Positions 7,121 to 13,566 of a stretch of 26,494 nucleotides of DNA are shown one piece after another (the stretch's first letter is position 1; each line of letters opens with the position of its first letter). The stretch is taken from the NCBI GenBank assembly GCA_045046905.1, contig JASFYU010000060.1, positions 1-26,494 of the forward strand, written 5' to 3'. The DNA comes from JASFYU01 sp045046905. GTDB taxonomy: Bacteria; Bacteroidota; Bacteroidia; Flavobacteriales; Flavobacteriaceae. A program made the position numbers and the translations under genes. The notes beneath the pieces are model-generated. The model did not search any database and was not told the origin of the DNA. It worked only from the letters and a program-made list of their open reading frames with translations.

Positions 7121-7439
7121 CCACTTTTCTTCACTTTACACCTTTTTTTAATAATTCCATACTTATAGTTAGAAGATAGGTATTCCCTGTGCCAATCCAT
7201 TACTACAAGCGTAGGTGACCAAGGGACATTGGGTTATTTAGGGGAAAAGTATTTGAAGAGGTGTTAGGACACACATCAAGAACCATCTTATATCCAATGA
7301 TCAATGATAACAGGTCAACATAAACTTTAAAATCCAGATAAAAGCCTAACAGGCCCTAAAACAAATCAGACCTAAACAGCATTCATTAAAGTACCCAGAA
7401 TTAAAAAAAAACATAACCAGAATAACTAAAAAAACAAGC

Positions 7440-7832
7440 ATGGACAAATTAGCAGTAACAATAAGAAAATTTGATCATAAACACGGAAACTATCAGAACC
7501 CTCCGCCGAAGGTATTGCAAAGGCAGATAGTGAAGCTCCACCGAAACATCAAAAAGAACGATCCTATACACACGGAATACTCCATTGAAAGGGATAGTGA
7601 TGGATCCAAGTACCATACCCACCTTCTTATCCATTACAGCAACAAAAAGAACCTCTATGATGAACTATCCAGATTCATAGGTGGAAATGGGTGGAAGATA
7701 AGAGAAAATGGATTGGACACCTTTGATGAATGTAATGGAAAATATGGCTGTATCCATACGGAGCCGGTATTCAATGAAATAGATTACAGAAGATATATGA
7801 ACAAACAAGAACTAACTAAAACATTGATATAA
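7440..7832 (+). CDS. Small HUH-endonuclease-like protein, candidate rolling-circle Rep
   Basis: The 130-aa protein shows a possible HUH arrangement: a beta strand A-V-T-I at 5-8 as motif 1, Y-H-T-H-L-L-I at 58-64 giving His59 and His61 for metal binding, and Y-M-N-K at 119-122, which fits the Y-U-x-K catalytic motif with Tyr119 (Tyr116 is an alternative). Order and spacing fit small Rep or IS200-like nucleases, which nick DNA and stay covalently attached through tyrosine. The middle His-x-His residue is Thr rather than hydrophobic, so the call is tentative. If right, this protein would start replication for which the SF3 helicase at 5066-6796 unwinds. It leads a rightward operon, with 1 bp to the next gene. 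Confidence 0.5.
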   Translation: MDKLAVTIRKFDHKHGNYQNPPPKVLQRQIVKLHRNIKKNDPIHTEYSIERDSDGSKYHTHLLIHYSNKKNLYDELSRFIGGNGWKIRENGLDTFDECNGKYGCIHTEPVFNEIDYRRYMNKQELTKTLI

Positions 7833-7833
7833 A

Positions 7834-8043
7834 ATGATGGAAGAAAGGATAAGCAAGCAAGAATTAGAAAAGCTATATTCAGTAGACAGAGCTACGATAG
7901 AATCTTGGGTAAAGAACCACGGCCTGCCCATGATCAGGATCAACTCACACAGCAAATATGTGAAAAAGTCAGAATGGCTGGCATGGGAAAGGAAAATGAT
8001 ACAGAACAAAACAACAAGTGACAATGAAGTTGAACAACATTAA
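7834..8043 (+). CDS. AlpA/excisionase-like helix-turn-helix protein
   Basis: This 69-aa protein has the layout of the HTH_17/AlpA/excisionase group: I-S-K-Q-E-L-E-K-L-Y-S-V (6-17) as first helix, D-R-A-T-I-E-S-W-V (18-26) as recognition helix, then a wing G-L-P-M-I-R-I (30-36), followed by S-K-Y-V-K-K-S-E-W-L at 40-49. Such proteins bend DNA and act as recombination directionality factors or transcriptional activators of integrases. In this element it is the best visible candidate for the factor that switches the large serine integrase to excision. It starts 1 bp after the Rep candidate stop and overlaps the next gene, so the three form an operon. ATG 7834 and 7837 are both possible starts. 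Confidence 0.75.
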   Translation: MMEERISKQELEKLYSVDRATIESWVKNHGLPMIRINSHSKYVKKSEWLAWERKMIQNKTTSDNEVEQH

Positions 8044-8248
8044 GAACATCAGTAAGATCATATATCTATTGGATACAAAGATCATAGAACTGTTCAATGA
8101 AAAGGAACTTGATGAAAAAAGAATTGATATACTATCGCAGGTCAGATTTGATTACATGAAGGAACTCAATGGATTGCTACGTGTTCGTAATACACGTGAT
8201 ATGTTCGATCAGAAATACTACAAATCATACAAGAAATCACATTACTGA
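8024..8248 (+). CDS. Small hypothetical helical protein, about 74 aa
   Basis: I do not recognise it. The ATG at 8024 is preferred; an in-frame GTG at 8018 would add two residues. It overlaps the preceding HTH gene by 20 nt in another frame, which supports translation as part of the same operon. The sequence is strongly helical: N-N-I-K-N-I-S-K-I-I-Y-L-L-D near the start, then E/K-rich helices, ending with a Tyr/Lys-rich tail. No membrane segment or metal site is seen. Small helical proteins beside Rep and Xis genes are often copy-control or structural accessory factors, but no function is claimed. Confidence 0.6.
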   Translation: MKLNNIKNISKIIYLLDTKIIELFNEKELDEKRIDILSQVRFDYMKELNGLLRVRNTRDMFDQKYYKSYKKSHY

Positions 8249-8273
8249 GAATTGACAGAGTAATGAAGGTTGA

Positions 8274-8552
8274 TTGACCAATATATCTCAGAATAGGATA
8301 TTGATAGGTTATACTACATTTAATCATGGATTATACTGTGGAAATGCATTGAGCTGGTGTTACTTCATACTAGTACAATTAATATTTGTAGTATTTGTCT
8401 TTTTAGTATTCCCGATGTTTGCTTTTTACATTGCCATCTTCATCCGCTATCCATACTTTGCCCTAAGCTGCATATCCAGTATCGTCAAGTACAAAACGGT
8501 ATTTGGTTTTCATATTATAAATTTCATAAGAAAAATCAGGGATATTGACTGA
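8274..8552 (+). CDS. Doubtful small membrane protein
   Basis: An open frame of 92 codons begins with TTG 8274 and ends at TGA 8552. Residues about 27-58 form one or two hydrophobic segments (V-Q-L-I-F-V-V-F-V-F-L-V and F-A-F-Y-I-A-I-F-I), followed by a basic tail, which suits a tiny inner-membrane protein. Against it: no ATG near the start, no recognisable family, and another open frame of 63 codons overlaps it. It lies 25 bp after the preceding operon gene. It may be a real small toxin-like or immunity-like membrane peptide, or just noncoding AT-rich DNA. Confidence 0.25.
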   Translation: MTNISQNRILIGYTTFNHGLYCGNALSWCYFILVQLIFVVFVFLVFPMFAFYIAIFIRYPYFALSCISSIVKYKTVFGFHIINFIRKIRDID

Positions 8553-8608
8553 TATGTTTATATCATACCAATATGCAAACTCGCTCTCTCATCATTTATT
8601 AACAACGA

Positions 8609-8665
8609 ATTTAGTTAAACACTAAATCGTTTCAACGTCTAAATTCAAATCAAAAATTAGTTAAA
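8609..8665. promoter_or_regulatory. Candidate C-box operators upstream of the R-M controller
   Basis: ATTTAGT (8609-8615) and ACTAAAT (8621-8627) form a 7-bp inverted repeat with a 5-nt spacer. The nonamer TTAGTTAAA inside it (8611-8619) recurs at 8657-8665. Controller proteins of restriction-modification systems bind paired operators upstream of their own gene to give delayed activation followed by repression; spacing here is compatible but the sequence is not a known C-box. Confidence 0.4.
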
Positions 8666-8706
8666 ATGAGGTATTATAGACTGTGGTGTTAAAGTAATCA
8701 ATTTGA

Positions 8707-8714
8707 TAGCTTTG
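8707..8714 (+). promoter_or_regulatory. Candidate -7 box (TAGCTTTG) for a leaderless controller mRNA
   Basis: TAGCTTTG matches the Bacteroidota -7 consensus TAnnTTTG at every fixed position. It ends 8 bp before ATG 8723, so transcription would begin at or just before the start codon. Leaderless transcripts are known for several R-M controller genes. No clear TTTG -33 element is present at 19-20 bp upstream, which would fit a promoter that needs an activator. The start codon also sits in a short inverted repeat, TTGCC/GGCAA (8716-8729). Confidence 0.4.
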
Positions 8715-8722
8715 CTTGCCAA

Positions 8723-8947
8723 ATGGCAAAGAAAAAAAAGCAACTAATCCTTTTAGGTATACAGATAAGAAATCTTCGAAAGAACAAAGGTTTATCCCAA
8801 GAATCTATGGCTTTGGAAGCAGGAATAGATCGTTCATATATGGGTAGTATCGAGCGAGGAGAAAGAAATGTTAGTTTCTTAACGTTGGTTAAAATAGCAA
8901 CAGTTTTAGAATGTGAAATTTCCACATTCACAAAGAATATCCCATAA
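8723..8947 (+). CDS. XRE-family regulator, probable R-M controller (C) protein
   Basis: The 74-aa protein is a single Xre helix-turn-helix domain: I-R-N-L-R-K-N-K-G-L-S-Q-E-S-M-A (15-30), recognition segment G-I-D-R-S-Y-M-G-S-I-E-R-G-E-R-N (34-49), and S-F-L-T-L-V-K-I-A-T-V-L (51-62). Its size and S-x-I-E-R-G-x-R-N signature are typical of C proteins of type II restriction-modification systems, which time expression so that methylation precedes cutting. It lies 3 bp upstream of the endonuclease gene in the same direction, the classic C-R operon order. A lysine-rich start (K-K-K-K) follows Met. ATG 8723 is the only good start. Generic phage-type repressor is the alternative, less likely given the neighbours. 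Confidence 0.85.
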   Translation: MAKKKKQLILLGIQIRNLRKNKGLSQESMALEAGIDRSYMGSIERGERNVSFLTLVKIATVLECEISTFTKNIP

Positions 8948-8950
8948 TAT

Positions 8951-9709
8951 ATGGAAAGAGAAGAATTTGAAGAATTTGGAAATCAACTCAACAAATATTG
9001 TGAAAAATATAATATTCCTACCGAATATCTTTTTGAAATTCTAGAAGATCAAAAAGTAATACCAATGATTCGAGGTAAGGGATTAGAGTATAATGCCTAC
9101 CTTAAACTTAGGGAAATTTTACCTTCGAATATCTGGGACGTTCAAAAACTTAATTTAAATGCCCAAACAGGAACCACGGATGAAGATATTAGTATTACAC
9201 ATCGGCGAAGTGGAATAATCTTAAAAATAGAATGTAAAAGTGGTGTACGGGGAAGTATAAGAGCGGGAATAAGAACTCGTAAATTAAGAGTGCCACATTT
9301 TAAAGTAAAATGCCATAGATCTCGAAGTTCTATCAAACTTGCTAGTACATCCAATGATCGTTATGCGGTTGATGAATTTGATTTAATAATTACCAATACT
9401 TCGAATTCTATTTATGAAGGGGGAACAGTAGGTGAAAATCTTGAAATAACATATAATGAACCCGCAAGGGCAGTTTTAAATACACATTACGGTGTTACTG
9501 ATGATTTATCTTTGATTAGAGCATGTGATAACGACTGGAGGTTTTGTATTCCATCAGATATTGCAGAAGAAGGATTTATTCCTAGAACTCCATACGTGCG
9601 ATTGAATAATGACGAAAACTGGCAAGATTTATCAAACTTAAATTATAGGTTACAAGAAATTGTGGTAGAAAAAAATAGGCAAAGAAGTGGCAGTTCGAGA
9701 AGGAACTAG
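8951..9709 (+). CDS. Probable type II restriction endonuclease, PD-(D/E)XK fold
   Basis: This 252-aa protein sits between the controller and a DNA methylase, which is the main argument for the call. A PD-(D/E)XK-like core can be read: Glu46 in the helix G-L-E-Y-N-A-Y-L-K-L, an acidic strand T-D-E-D-I-S-I at 76-82 giving Asp77 or Asp79, and I-E-C-K-S at 93-97 giving Glu94 and Lys96 (E-x-K). The spacing of about 14 residues between Asp and E-x-K fits the fold. A basic segment (100-125, Arg/Lys-rich) could contact DNA. Recognition sequence is unknown; it should match that of the D12-class adenine methylase encoded convergently with a 1-bp gap. Confidence 0.75.
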   Translation: MEREEFEEFGNQLNKYCEKYNIPTEYLFEILEDQKVIPMIRGKGLEYNAYLKLREILPSNIWDVQKLNLNAQTGTTDEDISITHRRSGIILKIECKSGVRGSIRAGIRTRKLRVPHFKVKCHRSRSSIKLASTSNDRYAVDEFDLIITNTSNSIYEGGTVGENLEITYNEPARAVLNTHYGVTDDLSLIRACDNDWRFCIPSDIAEEGFIPRTPYVRLNNDENWQDLSNLNYRLQEIVVEKNRQRSGSSRRN

Positions 9710-9710
9710 C

Positions 9711-10661
9711 TTATAAGGCATCTTGTAAAACTTCTTCTCTATCCTGAATTTCTATCCTATCTAGATTAACTGAATTATAGTTTAAGATAAAAAATTCTTT
9801 TCCTTTATATCGTTCACCTTTTTTAGATGTGCCATTTTTTTGATCATCCGTTCTCTGAATACAATAGTTCCACTCTTTATCATGGATTTCTGGCATCCAA
9901 TCATAAATTCTTCTTATATCACTATTGTTATCGTACGTAATAAACAAGAATAATCTGTTAGCATTTCTTCTTAAACATCTTTCCAATCTCAAATGATCTT
10001 CTAATAAAAAAGAATGAGTGTAAAATTTATCCTGATCGGCATTGAAGTAAGGCGGATCTATAAATAATAAAGAATTATCTTCTGCTTGATCGATTACATC
10101 TTCAAAATCAAAAGAGGTTAATTGAACATTATTGAGTTTTAAACTGGTCCTCTCAATGTTCGCAGGCCAATTTTTTGGTTGCATCGAATATTTGTCCCCA
10201 TAACCCCAATACATATTTTGAAAGTTCATAATTCCACTATAAGAAGTTCTGTTAAGATAGAACCATCTTCCAGCTTGTTCTAAACTATTCTGGGGTGTAT
10301 ATTCGAATTTAAAAAAGGAATGTAATTCTTTGCTTGCTGGCAAAGGAGAACCAAGAGAATGACCTTTAACATACCTTTTGGGAATTCTACTATCCCTCAC
10401 CCTTTTAACTTTCAAAAAATCAATCAATTCATTTGGCAAATCCCTAATTACTGCTAGAGTATTAATAAGGGAAACATCTAAATCATTTAATTGATTACTA
10501 TCTACTTTGTTCTTTGCAAAGAAAATACTTCCGCCGCCAGCAAAAGGTTCAATATAAGAAGTATGATTAGGAATATGAGTTAGAATTAATTTTCTAGCAT
10601 AAAATTTTCCGCCAGCATATCTAAAGGGACTATTTATGGCTTTTTGATTATAATCATTCAT
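9711..10661 (-). CDS. DNA adenine methyltransferase, D12 class (Dam-like), R-M partner
   Basis: The 316-aa enzyme transfers a methyl group from AdoMet to adenine N6 within a target site. Family motifs are clear: S-P-F-R-Y-A-G-G-K at 11-19, AdoMet-binding Y-I-E-P-F-A-G-G-G-S at 36-45, F-Y-L-N-R-T-S-Y-S-G at 134-143, and catalytic D-P-P-Y at 202-205. Length fits alpha-class Dam/DpnII-type methylases. It is transcribed toward the endonuclease from its own upstream region (10662-10760), so methylase and endonuclease are separately controlled; the methylase would protect the host and its loss would expose the genome to cutting. It is the last gene before the right end of the element. Confidence 0.93.
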   Translation of the reverse strand: MNDYNQKAINSPFRYAGGKFYARKLILTHIPNHTSYIEPFAGGGSIFFAKNKVDSNQLNDLDVSLINTLAVIRDLPNELIDFLKVKRVRDSRIPKRYVKGHSLGSPLPASKELHSFFKFEYTPQNSLEQAGRWFYLNRTSYSGIMNFQNMYWGYGDKYSMQPKNWPANIERTSLKLNNVQLTSFDFEDVIDQAEDNSLLFIDPPYFNADQDKFYTHSFLLEDHLRLERCLRRNANRLFLFITYDNNSDIRRIYDWMPEIHDKEWNYCIQRTDDQKNGTSKKGERYKGKEFFILNYNSVNLDRIEIQDREEVLQDAL

Positions 10662-10782
10662 TTGTTAAAAATATTGTTTTATCATATAAGAAATTCATCC
10701 TTCTTTAGAAATTATAAACAAATTAATTAAAAATCCGAACAGCTCGAAACAATTCAAGAAAACTATTGATTAAAATATATAG

Positions 10783-10806
10783 TTACCGTTTCATACTAAC
10801 ATCATC
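10783..10806. other. Right attachment junction (attR half): attP arm and TC core
   Basis: The element-side arm TTACCGTTTCATACTAACA (10783-10801) is followed by TCA and the proposed TC core (10805-10806), after which comEC resumes in frame. Together with 1682-1700 it forms the two arms of a predicted attP. The inner TTACCGTTT resembles TTACTGTTT, found at 1701-1709 and, inverted, at 1692-1700, giving three copies of one motif at the ends. Confidence 0.75.
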
Positions 10807-11914
10807 AGTAATCAGGGCCGTGACCATGTTTTCCTTTGTAGCCTATGCCCGCTACTTAAATCGCCCCGGCAATACCTTTAATATCTTGGCCTTATCTATG
10901 TTTTTTATCCTGCTCATTAATCCCTCGCTTTTATTTCAGGTCGGGTTTCAAATGAGCTATGCCGCTGTTTTTGCCATCGTCTGGATATATCCGCTATTGC
11001 AGAAATTCTGGTACCCCAAAAATGTAGTTCTCCGAAAAATGTGGCAACTACTATCAGTCAGTATTGCAGCCCAATTAGGAGTATTGCCCATCAGCCTGTT
11101 CTATTTTCATCAATTTCCGGGCTTGTTTTTCGTCTCGAATATGGTAATAGTTCCTTTTTTAGGATTGATCTTAGGCATAGGAATCTTGGTCATTGTGCTG
11201 TCATTGCTACATCTACTTCCCAATTTCATGGTAGAAGCCTATAATGTATTGATTCGCAGCATGAACAATGTTATCGCTTGGGTCGCACAGCAGGAAGCCT
11301 TTGTTTTTAAAGATATTTCTTTTGATGCCGTACAGCTCATTATTTCGTATGCCATTTTGATTGGGCTGGTTCTGGTGGCAACCAAAGCTAGCTTTAAACG
11401 TACTAGGGCTCTATTAACGAGTATTATTGCTTTTCAAATCTGGCTTTTATATACTACCTACGATGTACATACAAAAGAAGACGTATTGATCTTGCACCAA
11501 AACAGAAATAGCATGCTATTGTTTCGCAAGGGGAACAAACTGAAGCTGCTGTCCTCAAACCCAGAACCAAATAAAAAAATTATTACCGATTACAAGCTTG
11601 CAGAGCGTATTGGCACTATAGAACAAGGCCCACTGGAGAACAGTTATAGGGTATCACAGCAAAATTTGTATATCATGGATAGCCTACGTATTTATCCACC
11701 GAATAAAAACCGGCCTGATTATGTATTGCTCACCCAATCGCCCCGACTGAATCTAGAACGCTTCATCGACTCAGTTCGACCCAGAGTTATAATCGCGGAT
11801 GGCAGTAATTACAAAAGGGATATCAAAAGGTGGAAAGCTAGCTGTGACAAAAGAAAACTCCCTTTTCACTATACAGGTGAAAAGGGAGCATATACCATCA
11901 TAAGCATAAAATAA
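10805..11914 (+). pseudogene. comEC: comEC/rec2, 3' fragment
   Basis: The 369 codons from TCA 10805 to TAA 11914 continue the Competence domain, beginning with S-V-I-R-A-V-T-M-F, the conserved motif cut by the element. About seven hydrophobic helices follow (to about codon 215), then a soluble C-terminal part resembling the metallo-beta-lactamase-like domain of ComEC but without obvious H-x-H-x-D-H metal ligands, as is frequent in Bacteroidota. An in-frame extension reaches back to TTG 10766 inside the element, and the first in-frame ATG is 10826, so a truncated product is conceivable but lacks the N-terminal half. With the 5' fragment it reconstitutes 674 aa, a normal length, with no internal stop, so damage appears to be only the insertion. 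Confidence 0.93.
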
Positions 11915-11956
11915 CATATATAAATCGTAAACAAACCTTAGGTCGAACTCAGGTTC

Positions 11957-13513
11957 TTAACTCAAAGCCTCTTTGGTTTGATCATCATGAAAAACCGCTT
12001 CCTCATCTTCCGCACCATGGGTAAGACGTTTTAACGGCTTCAAGATCAATACTACGAAAAGACCAAATAATACTGCAAAGGCGAAAAGGCCACCAAATAT
12101 TTGAAGTTCACTAGCACTCTCAGAACTTTCACCTATGACACCCGCAACCTTATTACCCAAGCCTGTTGCTGCCCAATACACCCCCATCATCAAGGCCATA
12201 TAGCGCGCAGGAGCTAATTTGGTAAAGAATGAGAGCGAAACAGGAGATAAACACAGCTCACCAATGGTATGAAACAAATACGCCAATATAAGCCAATACA
12301 TGGCAGAGCTTCCTTGCGCTTCATACTGCATAGACGCAAAAACCATAAACATAAAACCAAAGCCCATTATAACAACACCAATTGCCATTTTAAAAAGCGA
12401 GGAGGCCTCTTTCCCCTTTAATTTTCTTTTCGCCCAAAAACTTGCTACAGCAACGGCAAACAATAGAATATACCCTGGGTTTGCCGCTTGAAAAATCGCA
12501 GTAGGCACTTCCACACCAAATAAGAACCTATCTGTTTTAGTATTGGCATATAAATTCATTAAGCCGCCCATTTGCTCAAAACAACCCCAAAAAGCCATCA
12601 CCATTAAAAGTGACAGCAACAATACTACGTAGCGATCTTTTTCTACCTTATTGTGTAAATTCTTGTAAATCATCATCATTAATCCTGTAATCAGAGATAG
12701 CACAATAAACAAGGCACCAAAACCCCAATTATCAGTTCCTTCAAAGGTAAAGCCCGCGTACAGGGATAATATTAAAAAAACAATGGTGATTCCTAACTGC
12801 AATGGTGATTTCAATAGCTGTGAGAACAAGGTTCCAACACTAATATCTTCAGATTTTTCTTCAGCTGTAGGAACATTGCCAACATGCACTAAAAAACGTT
12901 GCCCCCATAAATATACCATAAGACCAAGGAGCATTCCTATACCCGCCAATCCAAATCCGTAATGCCACCCATAAACGGCTGCAACTATTCCAACAGTCAA
13001 TGAGGCAAGAAAAGACCCTGTATTAATTCCGATATAAAAAATACTGAATCCTTTGTCGCGTCTAATATCATTCTTTTGGTACAAACCACCGACCATAGTA
13101 GAGATGTTCGGCTTAAGCATGCCCACTCCTAAAATCACAAAACCAAGGCCTGTATAATAGGCCCAAATTGCATCAACGGCCAAGACCGCATGCCCAATGG
13201 TAAGCAATATAGCCCCAATGGTCACGGCCTTCTTTTGCCCCAGATACCTATCTGCTAGAAAACCTCCGGGTATACTCATTAAATAGACCAACATGGTATA
13301 CCAGCCATATAGGGCCAAAGCTTCTTTATTCGTCCAGCCCAAACCGCCCTGAGGATCGTTTTCCATAGCTTTTGCGGTCATGTATATGGTAAGCAAGGCG
13401 CGCATTCCATAATAGGAAAAACGCTCCCACATTTCAGTAAAAAAAAGGACATAAAGCCCTACAGGGTGTCCGAAAAGTTCTCTTTCATGTATTGGTTTTA
13501 CTACATCTGCCAT
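11957..13513 (-). CDS. POT/PTR family proton-coupled oligopeptide transporter
   Basis: This 518-aa inner-membrane protein imports di- and tripeptides with protons. The POT signature E-x-x-E-R-F-x-Y-Y-G is complete at 27-36 in the first helix, with proton-coupling Glu27, Glu30 and Arg31; the MFS loop G-G-F-L-A-D-R-Y-L-G follows near 82-91; and P-x-x-x-S-F-F-x-K-L-A-P appears in the second half. About 14 membrane helices can be counted, as in bacterial DtpT-like members. It is downstream of the DPP-IV gene by 53 bp on the same strand, a pairing that suggests a peptide-use unit: DPP-IV releases dipeptides and this carrier takes them in. It converges with comEC. Confidence 0.93.
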   Translation of the reverse strand: MADVVKPIHERELFGHPVGLYVLFFTEMWERFSYYGMRALLTIYMTAKAMENDPQGGLGWTNKEALALYGWYTMLVYLMSIPGGFLADRYLGQKKAVTIGAILLTIGHAVLAVDAIWAYYTGLGFVILGVGMLKPNISTMVGGLYQKNDIRRDKGFSIFYIGINTGSFLASLTVGIVAAVYGWHYGFGLAGIGMLLGLMVYLWGQRFLVHVGNVPTAEEKSEDISVGTLFSQLLKSPLQLGITIVFLILSLYAGFTFEGTDNWGFGALFIVLSLITGLMMMIYKNLHNKVEKDRYVVLLLSLLMVMAFWGCFEQMGGLMNLYANTKTDRFLFGVEVPTAIFQAANPGYILLFAVAVASFWAKRKLKGKEASSLFKMAIGVVIMGFGFMFMVFASMQYEAQGSSAMYWLILAYLFHTIGELCLSPVSLSFFTKLAPARYMALMMGVYWAATGLGNKVAGVIGESSESASELQIFGGLFAFAVLFGLFVVLILKPLKRLTHGAEDEEAVFHDDQTKEALS

Positions 13514-13566
13514 ACGAAGTGGTTGGTTATTATTATTTAAACAAGGCTGGTTTCTTAAATTGAGTT

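Larger units (their letters stand above)
6797..7439. other. Divergent intergenic region: candidate replication origin/control region
   Basis: This 643-bp stretch without a convincing gene separates the leftward helicase from the rightward HUH-like gene. It is very AT-rich and holds the 24-bp repeat dyad at 6832-6889, a hairpin CATCT/AGATG with six T after it (6904-6925), a 28-bp dyad at 7093-7120, a small GTGT/ACAC hairpin (7261-7270), a tandem CAATGAT pair (7295-7308) and a GCCT/AGGC hairpin (7344-7354). An A-rich leader without a Shine-Dalgarno sequence precedes ATG 7440. Position between two replication genes plus repeats is typical of plasmid-like origins, but no known nick site was recognised. 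Confidence 0.5.
8249..8722. other. Region between Rep operon and R-M module
   Basis: This 474-bp gap holds no secure gene. A doubtful hydrophobic reading frame is listed separately (8274-8552). The right part (8553-8722) is AT-rich and contains the candidate operators and promoter of the controller gene: ATTTAGT/ACTAAAT (8609-8627), a second TTAGTTAAA (8657-8665) and TAGCTTTG (8707-8714). Confidence 0.5.
1679..10806. mobile_element. 9.1-kb serine-recombinase integrative element inserted in comEC
   Basis: The element separates two in-frame halves of comEC. Both junctions share TC (1677-1678 and 10805-10806), and joining the flanks there gives an intact A-S-V-I-R-A-V reading, the conserved ComEC motif. 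The inferred length is 9128 bp. It encodes a large serine integrase, a small serine resolvase, an SF3 helicase, a HUH-like protein, an AlpA-like HTH protein and a type II restriction-modification module, and is visibly more AT-rich than the flanks. No structural phage, packaging, relaxase-coupling or type IV secretion genes are visible, so it is either a satellite/mobilizable element or depends on a helper. The exact crossover could shift a base or two because the shared core is only 2 bp. Confidence 0.9.

Noticed and set aside
6797..7439. CRISPR array
   Set aside because: Repeats are 8-12 bp, contiguous or inverted, without regular unique spacers, and no cas genes are present.
1679..10806. 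Complete prophage or conjugative element
   Set aside because: No capsid, portal, terminase, tail, relaxase with coupling protein, or type IV secretion genes are visible in the 9.1 kb.
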